The position numbers were made by a program, and so were the translations under genes. From Bacteroidota bacterium (GTDB lineage Bacteria; Bacteroidota; Bacteroidia; Bacteroidales; Prolixibacteraceae): a DNA stretch of 46,306 nt. The notes beneath the pieces were generated by a model that saw nothing but the letters and a program-made list of their open reading frames with translations, searched no databases and had not been told where the DNA came from. How positions within the stretch are numbered: position 1 is the stretch's first letter; each line of letters begins with the position of its first letter. This document shows, one piece after another, positions 29,401-37,609 of this stretch. Where the stretch lies: the NCBI GenBank assembly GCA_023251435.1, contig JAHEYU010000048.1, positions 1-46,306 on the forward strand, given 5' to 3'.

Positions 29401-29604
29401 TTGGGATACCGTATTCCAAATAAATTCCTGACATTTCGTAATGCAGAGTTCTACGTTTCTGCCAACAATGTGCTGACGGTGTCTAAATACCTGGGTTATG
29501 ATCCTGAATTTGCATATTCCTATTCACATGCCGAACAAGGAATCGATTATGGTCAGACTCCACAGTCAAGACAATTTATTTTTGGTATTAAATTAGGATT
29601 ATAA
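26401..29604 (+). CDS. SusC/RagA-family TonB-dependent outer-membrane transporter (second copy)
   Basis: 1067 aa from ATG 26401 (an in-frame ATG at 26416 is the alternative). The signal peptide is preceded by a longer polar N-terminus and ends near residue 36 (SSEAQSQ). Carboxypeptidase-regulatory-like domain about 44-120. Plug about 150-265 with GAIVSVRGVNSIMTNTQPLY and VTIVKDPTITSSYGSKASNGV, where the usual DAAATAIYG text of SusC is altered. The barrel ends in FIFGIKLGL rather than an aromatic terminal residue. It is clearly diverged from the first SusC, so the pair is not a recent duplication. It probably imports a different fragment or the same fragment in a different size range (inference). 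Confidence 0.95.
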   Translation: MKIDTMINNLFTTANWKKAALIVPVLLLSLFSSEAQSQMPNDSIVVKGVIVSGTNTPLSNITISIEGSRQLPAVTNEAGEFSIKAGASDKWLIISPVSDYKTKRVFLNNRSELKVYLSANDMSAGDDPVTILSQKTIKKDIVASYFDLKSTDGYKTSAFSIDEFMQGKTPGINVVRKDGTPGSGAIVSVRGVNSIMTNTQPLYIVDGIPMENPGLFGSNLDGYSYNPLMAINTLDISKVTIVKDPTITSSYGSKASNGVVFVETLDPSATQTSIDVDLRTGYSMAPANQIPQMNAGQHKTFANEVLFSSGMFEENIKLRYPNLFLESDDDRFIDYQHNTNWQDKIFENSTFTNVNLKVKGGDAIARYGLSFGYTTSDGIVKSTGYDSYNLRFVSRLNIFRWLRMNSGVSLNYSTANLKESAKLPQTNPIMASLSKSPMLNPYQYDLQGNMLTTLSEVDELGVSNPVAIIEKFVGRNSNYHFISTMGFEATLNKDLMLNSNFGLTYNAMKEQIFMPNHGMAHYYNDEAYNAAKSTTNYLLSFYNNTYLSYKKVINKVHNISSNTGVNLLTNNYQLDWALTMNAHQNDEYQSLQDGNNNLRRIGGQNRTWNWISLYENLNYSFKDKYMVSASVSLDGSSRVGNTAINTLKIADNPFGLFYSAGLGWRLSSESFLNEISWLDEFKLRASYGKSGNDDIGESNASDYYQSVKFRETVGLYPAIIPNQDLSYETVSQLNTGVDLALMGSRIRLTFDLFKSTTNDMLILTPMKSYLGYSYRPENGGKMQNNGIELNAFLRIVDGKSFKWDVQGNYAKIKNEITELKGDKLVSLVEGGEIVNMVGESANSFYGYIFEGVYTTAAEAQSANLLNDKLAKFNAGDAKFVDISGSENKPDGIINQYDKTVIGSSMPDFFGGFQNTFIYKNWTLNTHINFVSGNEVFNYVRYRNEKMTGLENQSASVLSRWQYDGQVTNVPRALWNDPVGNSAFSTRWIEDGSYIRIQNISLGYRIPNKFLTFRNAEFYVSANNVLTVSKYLGYDPEFAYSYSHAEQGIDYGQTPQSRQFIFGIKLGL

Positions 29605-29620
29605 AAAATTACCTAGAAAT

Positions 29621-31492
29621 ATGAAAATCATGCGTAAAAATCTGAGATATTCCGTTGTTGTTATTTCAGTCTTGATATCACTGATGATTCTGCCTTCCTG
29701 TGAGGATTTCCTGAATCCGGATCAGGAGCTGAACCTGACTCAGGATCAATTATTTGATGACTGGTACGAATATCGTGCTGTTGCGATTGGACTTTACGGA
29801 TTACAGCAGAAATTGGTTGAACAGCTTATGGTGCTGGGCGAGCTTAGGGCTGATTTGCTTACAGTAACTCCCAATGCTGATGCCGACTTAATTGAAATCT
29901 ATAATTTCAAGGCATCGAAGAATAATAAATATGCCGATCCAACCAATTTTTTTAAGCTGATATCTGCTTGTAATAGTTTTATCAGCGTATTGAAGGAAAA
30001 ACATCCTGAAGTTCTGGATAAAAATATTGCTGCTTCGAACTATGATAAGTTGTATGGTGAAGCATTAACAATGCGTGCCTGGGCTTATTTTAATGCTGCC
30101 AGAATTTATGGAAAAGTTCCTGTAATTCACGAATCAATTACTTCAGTAGAGGAAATCGAGAAATATTTGAATTCTTCGTCAACTTTCATCGACGATGTAA
30201 ATATTGTATTCGGAAGAGACGGATTTTACAACGATACAACTTACAAAAAACCAATTACCCTCGAAAAACAATTCTATGATTTAGACATGGTAATCAGGGT
30301 GTTCAGTAAACAATTGGAACAAGAAGTGAAAGCAGTTGGTGTTAATCATTACATCGACAACAACGATAAATCGTGGGAAGTTACAGTTTGGAACACTTTC
30401 GCATGGCACGCTTTACTTGGGCAAATGTACCTTACTTCAGGCGATTTAACAAAAGCTGCCAGCCACCTTAATGCAATAGCATTTACTACTTCAGATAATT
30501 ACAGATATCAGTTAAGTGCTTCACTGGCAAATGGGTTGTGGCGAAATATCTTCAAAGATGTTGACATTACTGAGCATATTTATGTGATGTGGTTTAATAA
30601 GGCGAATCAGCAACAAAACGACTTTCAGCGTTTATTTGATATAAGGGCACCTCACCAGTATATGCTAAAACCAACCAAATCAGCGATCCATTTATGGGAA
30701 GGTCTCTGGAGAGGGTATAATTTGATAGTAGATCTGGCAAAACCCGAATTAACAAGGCTTAGCGCAACATCACCAGGAATGCCCGGTGATATGTTCCGTG
30801 GATATAATACTTCATATCAATATGTAAATAATGAAGTTGTAATGCACCCTGCTATGTATCAGTCCATGTTATATTTTAAATCGCAAAACGACGTGCGAAG
30901 CTATACTTCTATGATGGAAGGAGTTGATACGGTAGTTTATAAATATTCGGTTGATAAAAATGAGTACGATCAGGATGCCAACTTCATCGTTTACCGCGCC
31001 GCCGGCATTCAGCTGTATCTTGCCGAAATTTATACGTGGTGGGCTTTCGAACGTAATGGCTTGATCAGTACTTTCACCACCAATGCAGTAAATATTGTAA
31101 ACGACGGAAGTAACTACAACGTGTTGGCCGACCGCAGTCAGTTGGGTGTGCGCGGTCGAGTCGGATATACCGGAACTTACGGTGGAATTCAGGTGGGTAA
31201 CATTAACTATATTCATAATCCATTTACAAATCAGGTGACTGGTTACACGAATCTTACCGGTAACCTGCTGGCAAAGCAACTTTACCTCGAAGAATTAATA
31301 ATGGACGAAAAAGCAAGGGAACTTGCTTACGAAGGTGAGCGTTTTTACGATTTGATCCGCGTTGCAAAACGCAGAAATGATCCCTCGTTTCTGGCTAAAA
31401 AAGTCTCTGCTAAATATCCTGCAGGTCAACGCGAAGCCATGTACAAACTTTTGCTTGACGAAAAAAACTGGTACATCAATATTTTTGATTAA
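29621..31492 (+). CDS. SusD/RagB-family lipoprotein (second copy, longer than usual)
   Basis: 623 aa, about 130 longer than the first SusD. Lipobox LPSC (Cys27) followed by EDFLNPDQEL. SusD hallmarks: EYRAVAIGLYGLQQ, GELRADLLTV, YGEALTMRAWAYFNAARIYGKVPVI, a middle TPR region (WHALLGQMYLTSGDLTKAASHL) and the C-terminal IMDEKARELAYEGERFYDLIRVAKR. Extra length lies mostly between residues 180 and 400. It lies 16 nt after the second SusC. Last gene before a strong terminator, so it closes the uptake operon. Confidence 0.94.
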   Translation: MKIMRKNLRYSVVVISVLISLMILPSCEDFLNPDQELNLTQDQLFDDWYEYRAVAIGLYGLQQKLVEQLMVLGELRADLLTVTPNADADLIEIYNFKASKNNKYADPTNFFKLISACNSFISVLKEKHPEVLDKNIAASNYDKLYGEALTMRAWAYFNAARIYGKVPVIHESITSVEEIEKYLNSSSTFIDDVNIVFGRDGFYNDTTYKKPITLEKQFYDLDMVIRVFSKQLEQEVKAVGVNHYIDNNDKSWEVTVWNTFAWHALLGQMYLTSGDLTKAASHLNAIAFTTSDNYRYQLSASLANGLWRNIFKDVDITEHIYVMWFNKANQQQNDFQRLFDIRAPHQYMLKPTKSAIHLWEGLWRGYNLIVDLAKPELTRLSATSPGMPGDMFRGYNTSYQYVNNEVVMHPAMYQSMLYFKSQNDVRSYTSMMEGVDTVVYKYSVDKNEYDQDANFIVYRAAGIQLYLAEIYTWWAFERNGLISTFTTNAVNIVNDGSNYNVLADRSQLGVRGRVGYTGTYGGIQVGNINYIHNPFTNQVTGYTNLTGNLLAKQLYLEELIMDEKARELAYEGERFYDLIRVAKRRNDPSFLAKKVSAKYPAGQREAMYKLLLDEKNWYINIFD

Positions 31493-31517
31493 TAATTGTT
31501 AGTTATTGGAATGTATT

Positions 31518-31557
31518 AAATTGGTAATCTGATCATTTTCGGGTTACCAATTTTTTT
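31518..31557 (+). terminator. Intrinsic terminator closing the SusCD/FAS1 operon
   Basis: Ten-bp inverted repeat, aaattggtaa (31518-31527) and ttaccaattt (31544-31553), with a 16-nt loop and a T run through 31557. It begins about 25 nt after the stop of the second SusD gene. Confidence 0.85.
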
Positions 31558-31657
31558 ATACTCTTCGTTCAGGTAAAAACCTTATCCTATTGTATTTATG
31601 TTTTAGTGCAAAGGAAAAATAAAAAATTATCACGATTAATCGGTTTGTTCTGTCGGC

Positions 31658-31688
31658 TTGTAAGAAATTGATATTATAGTTACTTTTG
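31658..31688 (+). promoter_or_regulatory. Consensus Bacteroidota promoter overlapping the start region of the GH30 gene
   Basis: TTG at 31658-31660, 20-nt spacer, TACTTTTG at 31681-31688. Both elements and the spacing fit. The last G of the -7 element is only 6 nt before the ATG at 31695, so the transcript would have almost no leader. If the next in-frame ATG at 31707 is used, the leader would be roughly 12-15 nt. Confidence 0.6.
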
Positions 31689-31694
31689 GGCAAA

Positions 31695-33119
31695 ATGAAA
31701 AATCCTATGTGTAAATATCTGGCATTTGCAGTTTTGTTATTTTCTGCGGTTGGCTGCTCTAAAAGCGGGAAAGTAGATTGGGTATCCACCACAAACAATC
31801 AACCCTGGATTTCGGAAATAGAAGTAAAAATGGATAATGCTTCTTCAGGAGAATCGGTTATTGGTATTTATCCCGACAGTGCAAGGCAAACCATTGATGG
31901 CTTTGGAGGCTGTTTTAATGAACTTGGCTGGGACGCCCTTCAGAGTTTAAATGAAGAAAGCAGATTGACTGTAACACAAAACTTGTTTGATACTATTGCA
32001 GGATGCAGGTTCAATATTTTCAGGATGCCCATAGGTGCCAACGATTATGCGGTTGACTGGTATAGCCACAACGAAACTGCAGAGGACTATGAAATGACAA
32101 ATTTTAACCTCAACCGCGACAAGCAGCGTTTAATTCCCTACATAAAACTGGCTCAGACATATAATCCGGCAATTAAAGTTTGGGCCTCACCATGGTGCCC
32201 TCCGTCCTGGATGAAAACGAACAATCATTATGCCTGTGCTTCCAATCCAAAGGTCAATGATCTTCCAGTTGATAGACAGGGCGTGGAAATGAAAACACAA
32301 TTCAGGATGGAACCCAAAGTGCTTGAAGCTTATGCGCTTTATTTCGGGAAATTTATTCTGGGTTACAAAAATGAAGGGATTGATATTTCAGCGGTTCATG
32401 TTCAGAATGAGATGAACTCGTGCCAAAACTTTCCCTCGTGTATATGGCGTCCCGAAGCTTTGGCCACGTTTATTGGTGATTATCTCGGGCCAAAATTTGA
32501 AGCAGAAGGTATTCAGTCGCAGATTTGGTATGGCACTGTTGAACGGCCTCAGATTGATCGGGTAGATTCGGTTTTACTCGATCAGAAAGCCGCAAAATAT
32601 ATCAATGGTGTTGGCTTTCAATGGGCTGGTAAAGGAGCAATTCCTGAAGTTCACCGAAAATACCCCGACATGAAATTGATGCAGACTGAAACCGAATGTG
32701 GCGACGGTTCGAACGATTGGGCGGCTGCCGAGCATACTTTTGGTTTGATGAAACATTACTTTAGTAATGGTGCCAATGCTTATATGTATTGGAATATGAT
32801 TCTTGACGAAACCGGCAAAAGTCAGTGGGGATGGAAACAGAATTCGATGATAAGCATCGACAAAACTTCAGGAAATATAAATTATAATCCTGAATATTAT
32901 TTGATGAAGCATTTGAGTTATTTTGTGGAACCCGGTTCAAAATACATTCCTGTAAGTACTGATGAAAATTGTCTGGCATTTATAAAGGGAAACCAACTTG
33001 TGATTTTCTATTACAATTCAGAAGAAACCGAAAAAATGACTTCTTTTGCTGTTGGCGGGAAAACGATTACTGCCAACTTGAAATCAAAGTCATTTAATAC
33101 TTTCAAATTGAAGATTTAA
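31695..33119 (+). CDS. GH30 family beta-glucanase lipoprotein
   Basis: 474 aa from ATG 31695. The in-frame TTG at 31686 overlaps the promoter and is rejected; ATG 31707 is a real alternative. Lipobox AVGC (Cys21). GH30 features: QTIDGFGGCFNELGWDAL (66-83), FRMPIGANDYAVDWYS (109-124), WASPWCPPSWMKTN (163-176), VQNEMNSCQNFPSCIW with acid/base Glu239, and LMQTETECGDGSNDW with nucleophile candidate Glu332; a small beta-domain closes the protein. Relatives include endo-beta-1,6-glucanases and glucosylceramidase-like enzymes of PULs. The subfamily is not assigned by alignment. Transcribed from its own promoter after the SusCD operon; the next gene (GT2) starts 9 nt after its stop. Confidence 0.92.
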   Translation: MKNPMCKYLAFAVLLFSAVGCSKSGKVDWVSTTNNQPWISEIEVKMDNASSGESVIGIYPDSARQTIDGFGGCFNELGWDALQSLNEESRLTVTQNLFDTIAGCRFNIFRMPIGANDYAVDWYSHNETAEDYEMTNFNLNRDKQRLIPYIKLAQTYNPAIKVWASPWCPPSWMKTNNHYACASNPKVNDLPVDRQGVEMKTQFRMEPKVLEAYALYFGKFILGYKNEGIDISAVHVQNEMNSCQNFPSCIWRPEALATFIGDYLGPKFEAEGIQSQIWYGTVERPQIDRVDSVLLDQKAAKYINGVGFQWAGKGAIPEVHRKYPDMKLMQTETECGDGSNDWAAAEHTFGLMKHYFSNGANAYMYWNMILDETGKSQWGWKQNSMISIDKTSGNINYNPEYYLMKHLSYFVEPGSKYIPVSTDENCLAFIKGNQLVIFYYNSEETEKMTSFAVGGKTITANLKSKSFNTFKLKI

Positions 33120-33128
33120 TTTAAAATA

Positions 33129-33851
33129 ATGGGTAATCAATTGCTTTCAATTATCATTCCGGCCTACAACGAAGAAAGAACTATTTCCTCCATTCTTGGC
33201 AAAGTATCCGAAGTTATTTTGATTGGTAATCTTAAGAAAGAAATCATCATTGTGAATGATGCATCTAAAGATAGTACCGCGTCCGTTGTCGAACAGTATC
33301 AGATAGATCATCCCGAATTAAATATCAGGTTTTTTAATCAGCCGGTAAACAAAGGAAAAGGAGCCGCCATTCATCGTGGTATTGCCGAAGCAACAGGCGA
33401 TTACCTGATTGTTCAGGATGCTGACCTTGAGTATGACCCCCGCGAATACAACGATTTACTGAAACCAATCCTCGAAGGTTTTGCCGATGTTGTATTCGGT
33501 TCCAGATTTTCGGGCGGGAACCCGCACCGGATACTGTTTTTCTGGCATTCAATCGGCAATAAAATACTCACTTTTGTGTCGAACATGTTTTGCAATCTGA
33601 ACCTGACTGACATGGAAACTTGCTATAAATTATTTAAAATCGATATCATTAAGTCAATTAGGCTGAAAGAAAACCGGTTTGGTTTCGAACCCGAAGTAAC
33701 CGCAAAAGTTGCTAGAATACCGGATGTCAGGATTTATGAAGTTGGTGTTTCGTATTACGGACGTACTTATGCCGAAGGGAAAAAGATCAACTGGAAAGAT
33801 GGACTTCGGGCTTTTTATGTCATTTTTAAATACAATTTATGGGCGAAATAG
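33129..33851 (+). CDS. GT2 glycosyltransferase, polyprenyl-phosphate mannosyl/glucosyl transferase type
   Basis: 240 aa, no signal peptide or clear C-terminal membrane helices. GT-A fold: [19 protein letters not shown] (5-23), [12 protein letters not shown] (39-50), [12 protein letters not shown], and the metal-binding [10 protein letters not shown] (95-104, Asp97/Asp99); later DMETCYKLF and [12 protein letters not shown] are typical of dolichol/polyprenol-phosphate mannosyl transferase relatives. It would move a sugar from a nucleotide donor to polyprenyl phosphate on the cytoplasmic face of the inner membrane. Its start is 9 nt after the GH30 gene and its end overlaps the next methyltransferase by 13 nt, so GH30 and the assembly genes are likely co-transcribed. 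Confidence 0.9.
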   Translation: MGNQLLSIIIPAYNEERTISSILGKVSEVILIGNLKKEIIIVNDASKDSTASVVEQYQIDHPELNIRFFNQPVNKGKGAAIHRGIAEATGDYLIVQDADLEYDPREYNDLLKPILEGFADVVFGSRFSGGNPHRILFFWHSIGNKILTFVSNMFCNLNLTDMETCYKLFKIDIIKSIRLKENRFGFEPEVTAKVARIPDVRIYEVGVSYYGRTYAEGKKINWKDGLRAFYVIFKYNLWAK

Positions 33852-34585
33852 CAAAAGCCAATCCTGAAGTTAACGATGTTTACGGTTACTCTACACTCGA
33901 AAGCATTTCGGGAGCCGATAAATTTAACCGATGGATGTACGAAACCATCAAGCCATTTTGCAAAGGCCGTGTTCTCGAAATCGGTGGTGGCATCGGTAAC
34001 ATTTCGCAATGTTTCCTGAACGATGGAGAAGAACTGGTGGTGACCGAATTGCAAACAGAATATTGTAATATCATCAGGAAACGTTTCGGAGATCGCCAGA
34101 ACCTGAAAGGGATATTGGAGATGGACATTGTTGATCCGGAATTTGATTTGAAATATGGCGAGTGGTTCGGAACTTTTGATGCTGTATTTGCCTTAAACGT
34201 GGTCGAACATATCGAAGACCAGCACAGAGCAATTGCCAACTGCAAAAAACTGCTTAAAAGAGGTGGCAATCTGGTTATTTTGGTACCGGCATTTCAAACT
34301 CTGTTTAATCATTTTGATACTGCTCTTGGTCATTACCGCCGATATACCAACAAGACACTTCAGGCTGTTTTCGACGAGAACGAATTGGCGATAGTTCATC
34401 GTCAGTATTTTAACCTGATAGGGATGGCCGGATGGTGGGTAAGTGGATCGCTGCTTCAGAAAAAGATAATTCCTGAAGGCCAGATGAAATTGTATAACTT
34501 CTTTGTGCCGGTTTTTAGGATTATTGATAAGGTTAGCAATAAATGGCTGGGCCTAAGTGTAATAATGGTAGGAAGGGTTGAGTAG
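33839..34585 (+). CDS. Class I SAM-dependent methyltransferase
   Basis: 248 aa. SAM-binding motif [12 protein letters not shown] (45-56), acidic post-motif [10 protein letters not shown], and motif [11 protein letters not shown] followed by [14 protein letters not shown]. The C-terminal part ([26 protein letters not shown]) is shared with methyltransferases encoded beside polyprenyl-phosphate glycosyltransferases. The start overlaps the GT2 gene by 13 nt, suggesting coupled translation. Substrate unknown; a sugar or lipid-linked glycan is plausible from context. Confidence 0.88.
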   Translation: MGEIAKANPEVNDVYGYSTLESISGADKFNRWMYETIKPFCKGRVLEIGGGIGNISQCFLNDGEELVVTELQTEYCNIIRKRFGDRQNLKGILEMDIVDPEFDLKYGEWFGTFDAVFALNVVEHIEDQHRAIANCKKLLKRGGNLVILVPAFQTLFNHFDTALGHYRRYTNKTLQAVFDENELAIVHRQYFNLIGMAGWWVSGSLLQKKIIPEGQMKLYNFFVPVFRIIDKVSNKWLGLSVIMVGRVE

Positions 34586-34618
34586 TAATTGGCAGATACT
34601 TAATTTACAAAAACATAA

Positions 34619-35308
34619 ATGATGAATAAAGAAAATTTTTATAATTCGATAGCTGATGACTTTGATTCAATTATGAATATGTATGATACAAACAGGCGTA
34701 TCGAAGTAATTTTTGATGATTTTTTAGGTAGAGAAAATCTGAAAGATAAAACGCTACTCGATGCCGGTTGTGGTACGGGTTTGTTTACAAGAAGAGCTAT
34801 AGAAAGAAATGCCAAAGTAACATCTATAGATATTGCCCCGAAATTGGTTGAACTTACAAAGAAAAAAAACCCGGATACAAATGCCATCGAAGCATCACTG
34901 TTAGATCTTCCATTTGAAAACGATACTTTTGACTATGTTATATCTTCGGATGTGATTGAGCACACCACAAATCCTTATGATGCAACAAAAGAATTAATCA
35001 GAGTATTAAAGCCAGGTGGTAAAATATGTATTACCGTTCCAAATCGCACTTTTTGGTTTTTTTCTGTAAAAATTGCCAACCTTTTAAAAATAAGAGATTA
35101 TCAGGGATATGAAAATTGGGTTCATTACAATGAGTTTAGGAAATTTTTAATCCAGAATAATATTGAAATCACTAACTATAAGGGCATTCATCTTTACCCG
35201 TTTGTTTTTTCGTTTCTGAATCCATTATTGTATAGAATTGATAAAATGACGGATAAGAAGCTTGGAATATTTATGGTTAATATTGCAGCTTTTGGAATAA
35301 AAAAATAA
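34619..35308 (+). CDS. Class I SAM-dependent methyltransferase, AT-rich gene
   Basis: 229 aa; two adjacent ATG codons (34619 and 34622) are equally possible starts. SAM motif LLDAGCGTGLF (46-56), VTSIDIAPKLVELTKKK, DLPFENDTFDYVISSDVIEH and VLKPGGKICITVPN place it in the UbiG/Methyltransf_11 type. By hand count over eight sequence lines the gene is about 33 percent GC, against about 43-48 percent in two sampled lines of the methyltransferase gene just before it. This suggests separate ancestry. It lies 33 nt after that gene and 24 nt before the following membrane protein gene. Likely modifies a glycan precursor (inference). Confidence 0.87.
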   Translation: MMNKENFYNSIADDFDSIMNMYDTNRRIEVIFDDFLGRENLKDKTLLDAGCGTGLFTRRAIERNAKVTSIDIAPKLVELTKKKNPDTNAIEASLLDLPFENDTFDYVISSDVIEHTTNPYDATKELIRVLKPGGKICITVPNRTFWFFSVKIANLLKIRDYQGYENWVHYNEFRKFLIQNNIEITNYKGIHLYPFVFSFLNPLLYRIDKMTDKKLGIFMVNIAAFGIKK

Positions 35309-35332
35309 GTTTTGCCAATCTGTATTATAAAA

Positions 35333-36619
35333 ATGAATGAAATGAATCGGTCAGAAGTTAGTAAATTGGTTAAATATGGTTGGTTTTTCCTGATTGCAGG
35401 TTTGGTCATCAACTACATCTATCGTATGGTTTTTCATACCACGCCGATCGAAAAAATCATTGTCGGTTCCGACATGGAAGGTTACTTTCAGTATTTGGTT
35501 CATTTTTTTACACGCGACTGGTCCACTTTCGACAAAATGCGCTGGACAATTGGCTATGGTGAAGGAAAAGCCCTGAGTGTTTTCACTTGCGGTGTAGCAA
35601 TACTGTGGTCGCCATTTTTCCTGATGGCTCATTTAATCAGTATTTTCTTTGGCCTCGATACTGGCGGGTATGCCAATATGTATTATGGTTTCATGTTGGT
35701 TGCAGGCATTGTTTATACCTATATCGGACTGGTTTTCATGTACAAAATCCTTCGCGAATTTTTCGACCATAAAGTCAGTTTAATTACAACCGCTTTGTTT
35801 TTCCTGGCTACCAACGTATTCTTTTATTCCGTATTGCTGGGAGCCGGAATGGCGCATGTGTATTCATTCTCGATGATTGTCATTTATATTTATTTTACCC
35901 ATCAGTTCTTTAAAGAAAACACGAAAAAAAGACTGATTCTGTTGGGTGTGCCTTTTGCTTTGGCTGTTTTAATCCGACCGACCAACATCATTTCAGGTTT
36001 GTATTTTTTTCTGTATGGAGTCAGCAGTATCGATACATTTAAGGAACGTATGGTATTCTGGATAAAAAATTATTGGGCCATCGTTGGTTTATTTATTATC
36101 GGTGTAATTGTATTTATTCCACAGATGGCATACTGGCACTTTGTTACCGGAAAGTTTCTGGTTTATTCGTATCAGGAATATGGCTTTCCAAACTGGAATT
36201 CCCCGAAATTTGGAATAGTTCTTTTCGGAAAATACAATGGCTGGCTAACTTATACACCCATCGTAGTTTTTGGATTAGTAGGTCTGTTTATTTTGTTGTG
36301 GAAGAAGCAGATGAATAGCCTGGCTATTTCGTTGGTTCTGCTAATTGGAATTTATGTCAATGCCAGTTGGTGGGTACCCACATTCAGCGCTGCAGTTGGG
36401 CAAAGAGCCATGATTGACTTTCTTCCGGTTCTTGCTGTTCCGCTTGGCTTTGTAATCAATCAGATCAACGGAATGTCAAGGCAGATGAAGTTCGCAATGG
36501 GGTTTGTCATCCTAATATTTATCTTCTACAATATTCAGTTTGGTTTCCGATACGATTCATGGATGTGGTGGGGTTCGCCAATGAGCTGGACTAAATTCTG
36601 GACTACTTTAAAGTTTTAA
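35333..36619 (+). CDS. Polytopic membrane protein, GT-C (GT39-like) glycosyltransferase candidate
   Basis: 428 aa from ATG 35333; an upstream in-frame TTG at 35312 is rejected and ATG 35342 is possible. About ten hydrophobic helices. After the first helix comes a periplasmic loop with GSDMEGYFQYLVHF, the position where GT-C enzymes carry their acidic catalytic motif; later WWVPTFSAAVGQRAMIDFLPVLAVPLGF fits the same class. GT-C enzymes transfer sugar from polyprenyl-phosphate donors outside the cytoplasm, matching the GT2 gene at the head of this operon. Its last four bases overlap the end of the convergent GT2 gene. Function inferred from topology and context. Confidence 0.7.
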   Translation: MNEMNRSEVSKLVKYGWFFLIAGLVINYIYRMVFHTTPIEKIIVGSDMEGYFQYLVHFFTRDWSTFDKMRWTIGYGEGKALSVFTCGVAILWSPFFLMAHLISIFFGLDTGGYANMYYGFMLVAGIVYTYIGLVFMYKILREFFDHKVSLITTALFFLATNVFFYSVLLGAGMAHVYSFSMIVIYIYFTHQFFKENTKKRLILLGVPFALAVLIRPTNIISGLYFFLYGVSSIDTFKERMVFWIKNYWAIVGLFIIGVIVFIPQMAYWHFVTGKFLVYSYQEYGFPNWNSPKFGIVLFGKYNGWLTYTPIVVFGLVGLFILLWKKQMNSLAISLVLLIGIYVNASWWVPTFSAAVGQRAMIDFLPVLAVPLGFVINQINGMSRQMKFAMGFVILIFIFYNIQFGFRYDSWMWWGSPMSWTKFWTTLKF

Positions 36620-37554
36620 TTTTCGCCCAAATTCGTTTCCGAAATAAGATAGTTTGGCCTGCGTTTGTTTTCGATAAAGAGTTTACCAAGATATTCGCCA
36701 ATAATACCAAGCATCAGTAAATTAATGCCTCCAACGAATAGAACACTCAAGATAACCGAAGTCCAACCTGTAATTGCAAGGTCAGTAAAAAGGTGAATAT
36801 AAGCAGCATACAATCCATAGATAAAGGACAGTAGTGCGATAACAGAACCAAAATAGATGGAAAGCTTCAGTGGTTTTACGCTAAAAGCAGTTACTCCAGT
36901 GGCGGCAAATTTTATCATTTTTTTTAACGTGTATTTGGTGGTTCCGGCAAAACGTTCAGCAGCCTTAAATTCAACATTGATTTGCCTGAAACCCATCCAC
37001 GGAATGAGACCTCTGAAAAACAAAAAATTCTCGTTGAAAAGCTTAATTTGTTTCAGTACTTTTTTGTCAACCAACCGGAAGTCGGCCATTCCGTTTTCGA
37101 TGTTTACATCCGACAACTTTCGCATTAACTGGTAAAAAATCCGGCTCGAAAATTTCTTTTTCACCGAAATACTGTCGTGGTCCATGCGAATGGTGTTAAT
37201 AATTTCGTATCCCTCTTCCCATTTGCCAATAAGTGCTGGAATCACATCCGGCGGGTGCTGCAAATCGGCATCAAGACTAATAGCGCAATCACCCGATGCA
37301 AAATCATAACCAGCCTTTAAAGCGTTCTGATGTCCAAAATTTCGTGAAAATGATATGTATTTGATAGTTGGATTTTCCTTAGCCAATGCTAAAATTACTT
37401 GTAAAGTATTGTCACTGCTACCATCATTTACATAGATTATTTCGTAAAGATAGGTTTCAGGTAAAACCCTGATCAGCTCTTTATTAAAGGTTGACAGGCC
37501 TTCTTCTTCGTTAAAACAAGGTACAATAAGAGATATTTTCTTTCGGGTTTCCAT
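36616..37554 (-). CDS. GT2 glycosyltransferase with two C-terminal membrane helices (GtrB/bactoprenol-glucosyltransferase type)
   Basis: 312 aa. GT-A domain with ISLIVPCFNEEEGL (7-20), IIYVNDGSSDNT (39-50), SRNFGHQNALKAGYDFA and the metal-binding ISLDADLQHPP (92-102); ENGMADFRLVDKKV and FFRGLIPWMGF are conserved in GtrB-like enzymes. Two membrane helices follow (about 232-255 and 265-290), then IGEYLGKLFIENKRRPNYLI, the usual end of this family. It should make polyprenyl-phosphate-glucose or a related donor at the inner membrane. Divergent from the gene at 37610 across 55 nt. That gap holds an imperfect -7 element for this gene (taaatata, 37573-37580, one mismatch). Confidence 0.93.
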   Translation of the reverse strand: METRKKISLIVPCFNEEEGLSTFNKELIRVLPETYLYEIIYVNDGSSDNTLQVILALAKENPTIKYISFSRNFGHQNALKAGYDFASGDCAISLDADLQHPPDVIPALIGKWEEGYEIINTIRMDHDSISVKKKFSSRIFYQLMRKLSDVNIENGMADFRLVDKKVLKQIKLFNENFLFFRGLIPWMGFRQINVEFKAAERFAGTTKYTLKKMIKFAATGVTAFSVKPLKLSIYFGSVIALLSFIYGLYAAYIHLFTDLAITGWTSVILSVLFVGGINLLMLGIIGEYLGKLFIENKRRPNYLISETNLGEN

Positions 37555-37609
37555 TAATTATCTTTTAATTTGTAAATATACTTTTTGTATAATAATTATC
37601 CGGCATGTT

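Noticed and set aside
16129-31492. Recent tandem duplication of a SusCD-FAS1 unit
   Set aside because: The two SusC and two SusD proteins differ in length, plug motifs and C-termini, and no long direct repeats were seen, so they are old paralogues or separately acquired.
37579-37587. Promoter tactttttg for the gene at 37610
   Set aside because: It is one base longer than TAnnTTTG, so it is only a near match and was not listed as a feature.
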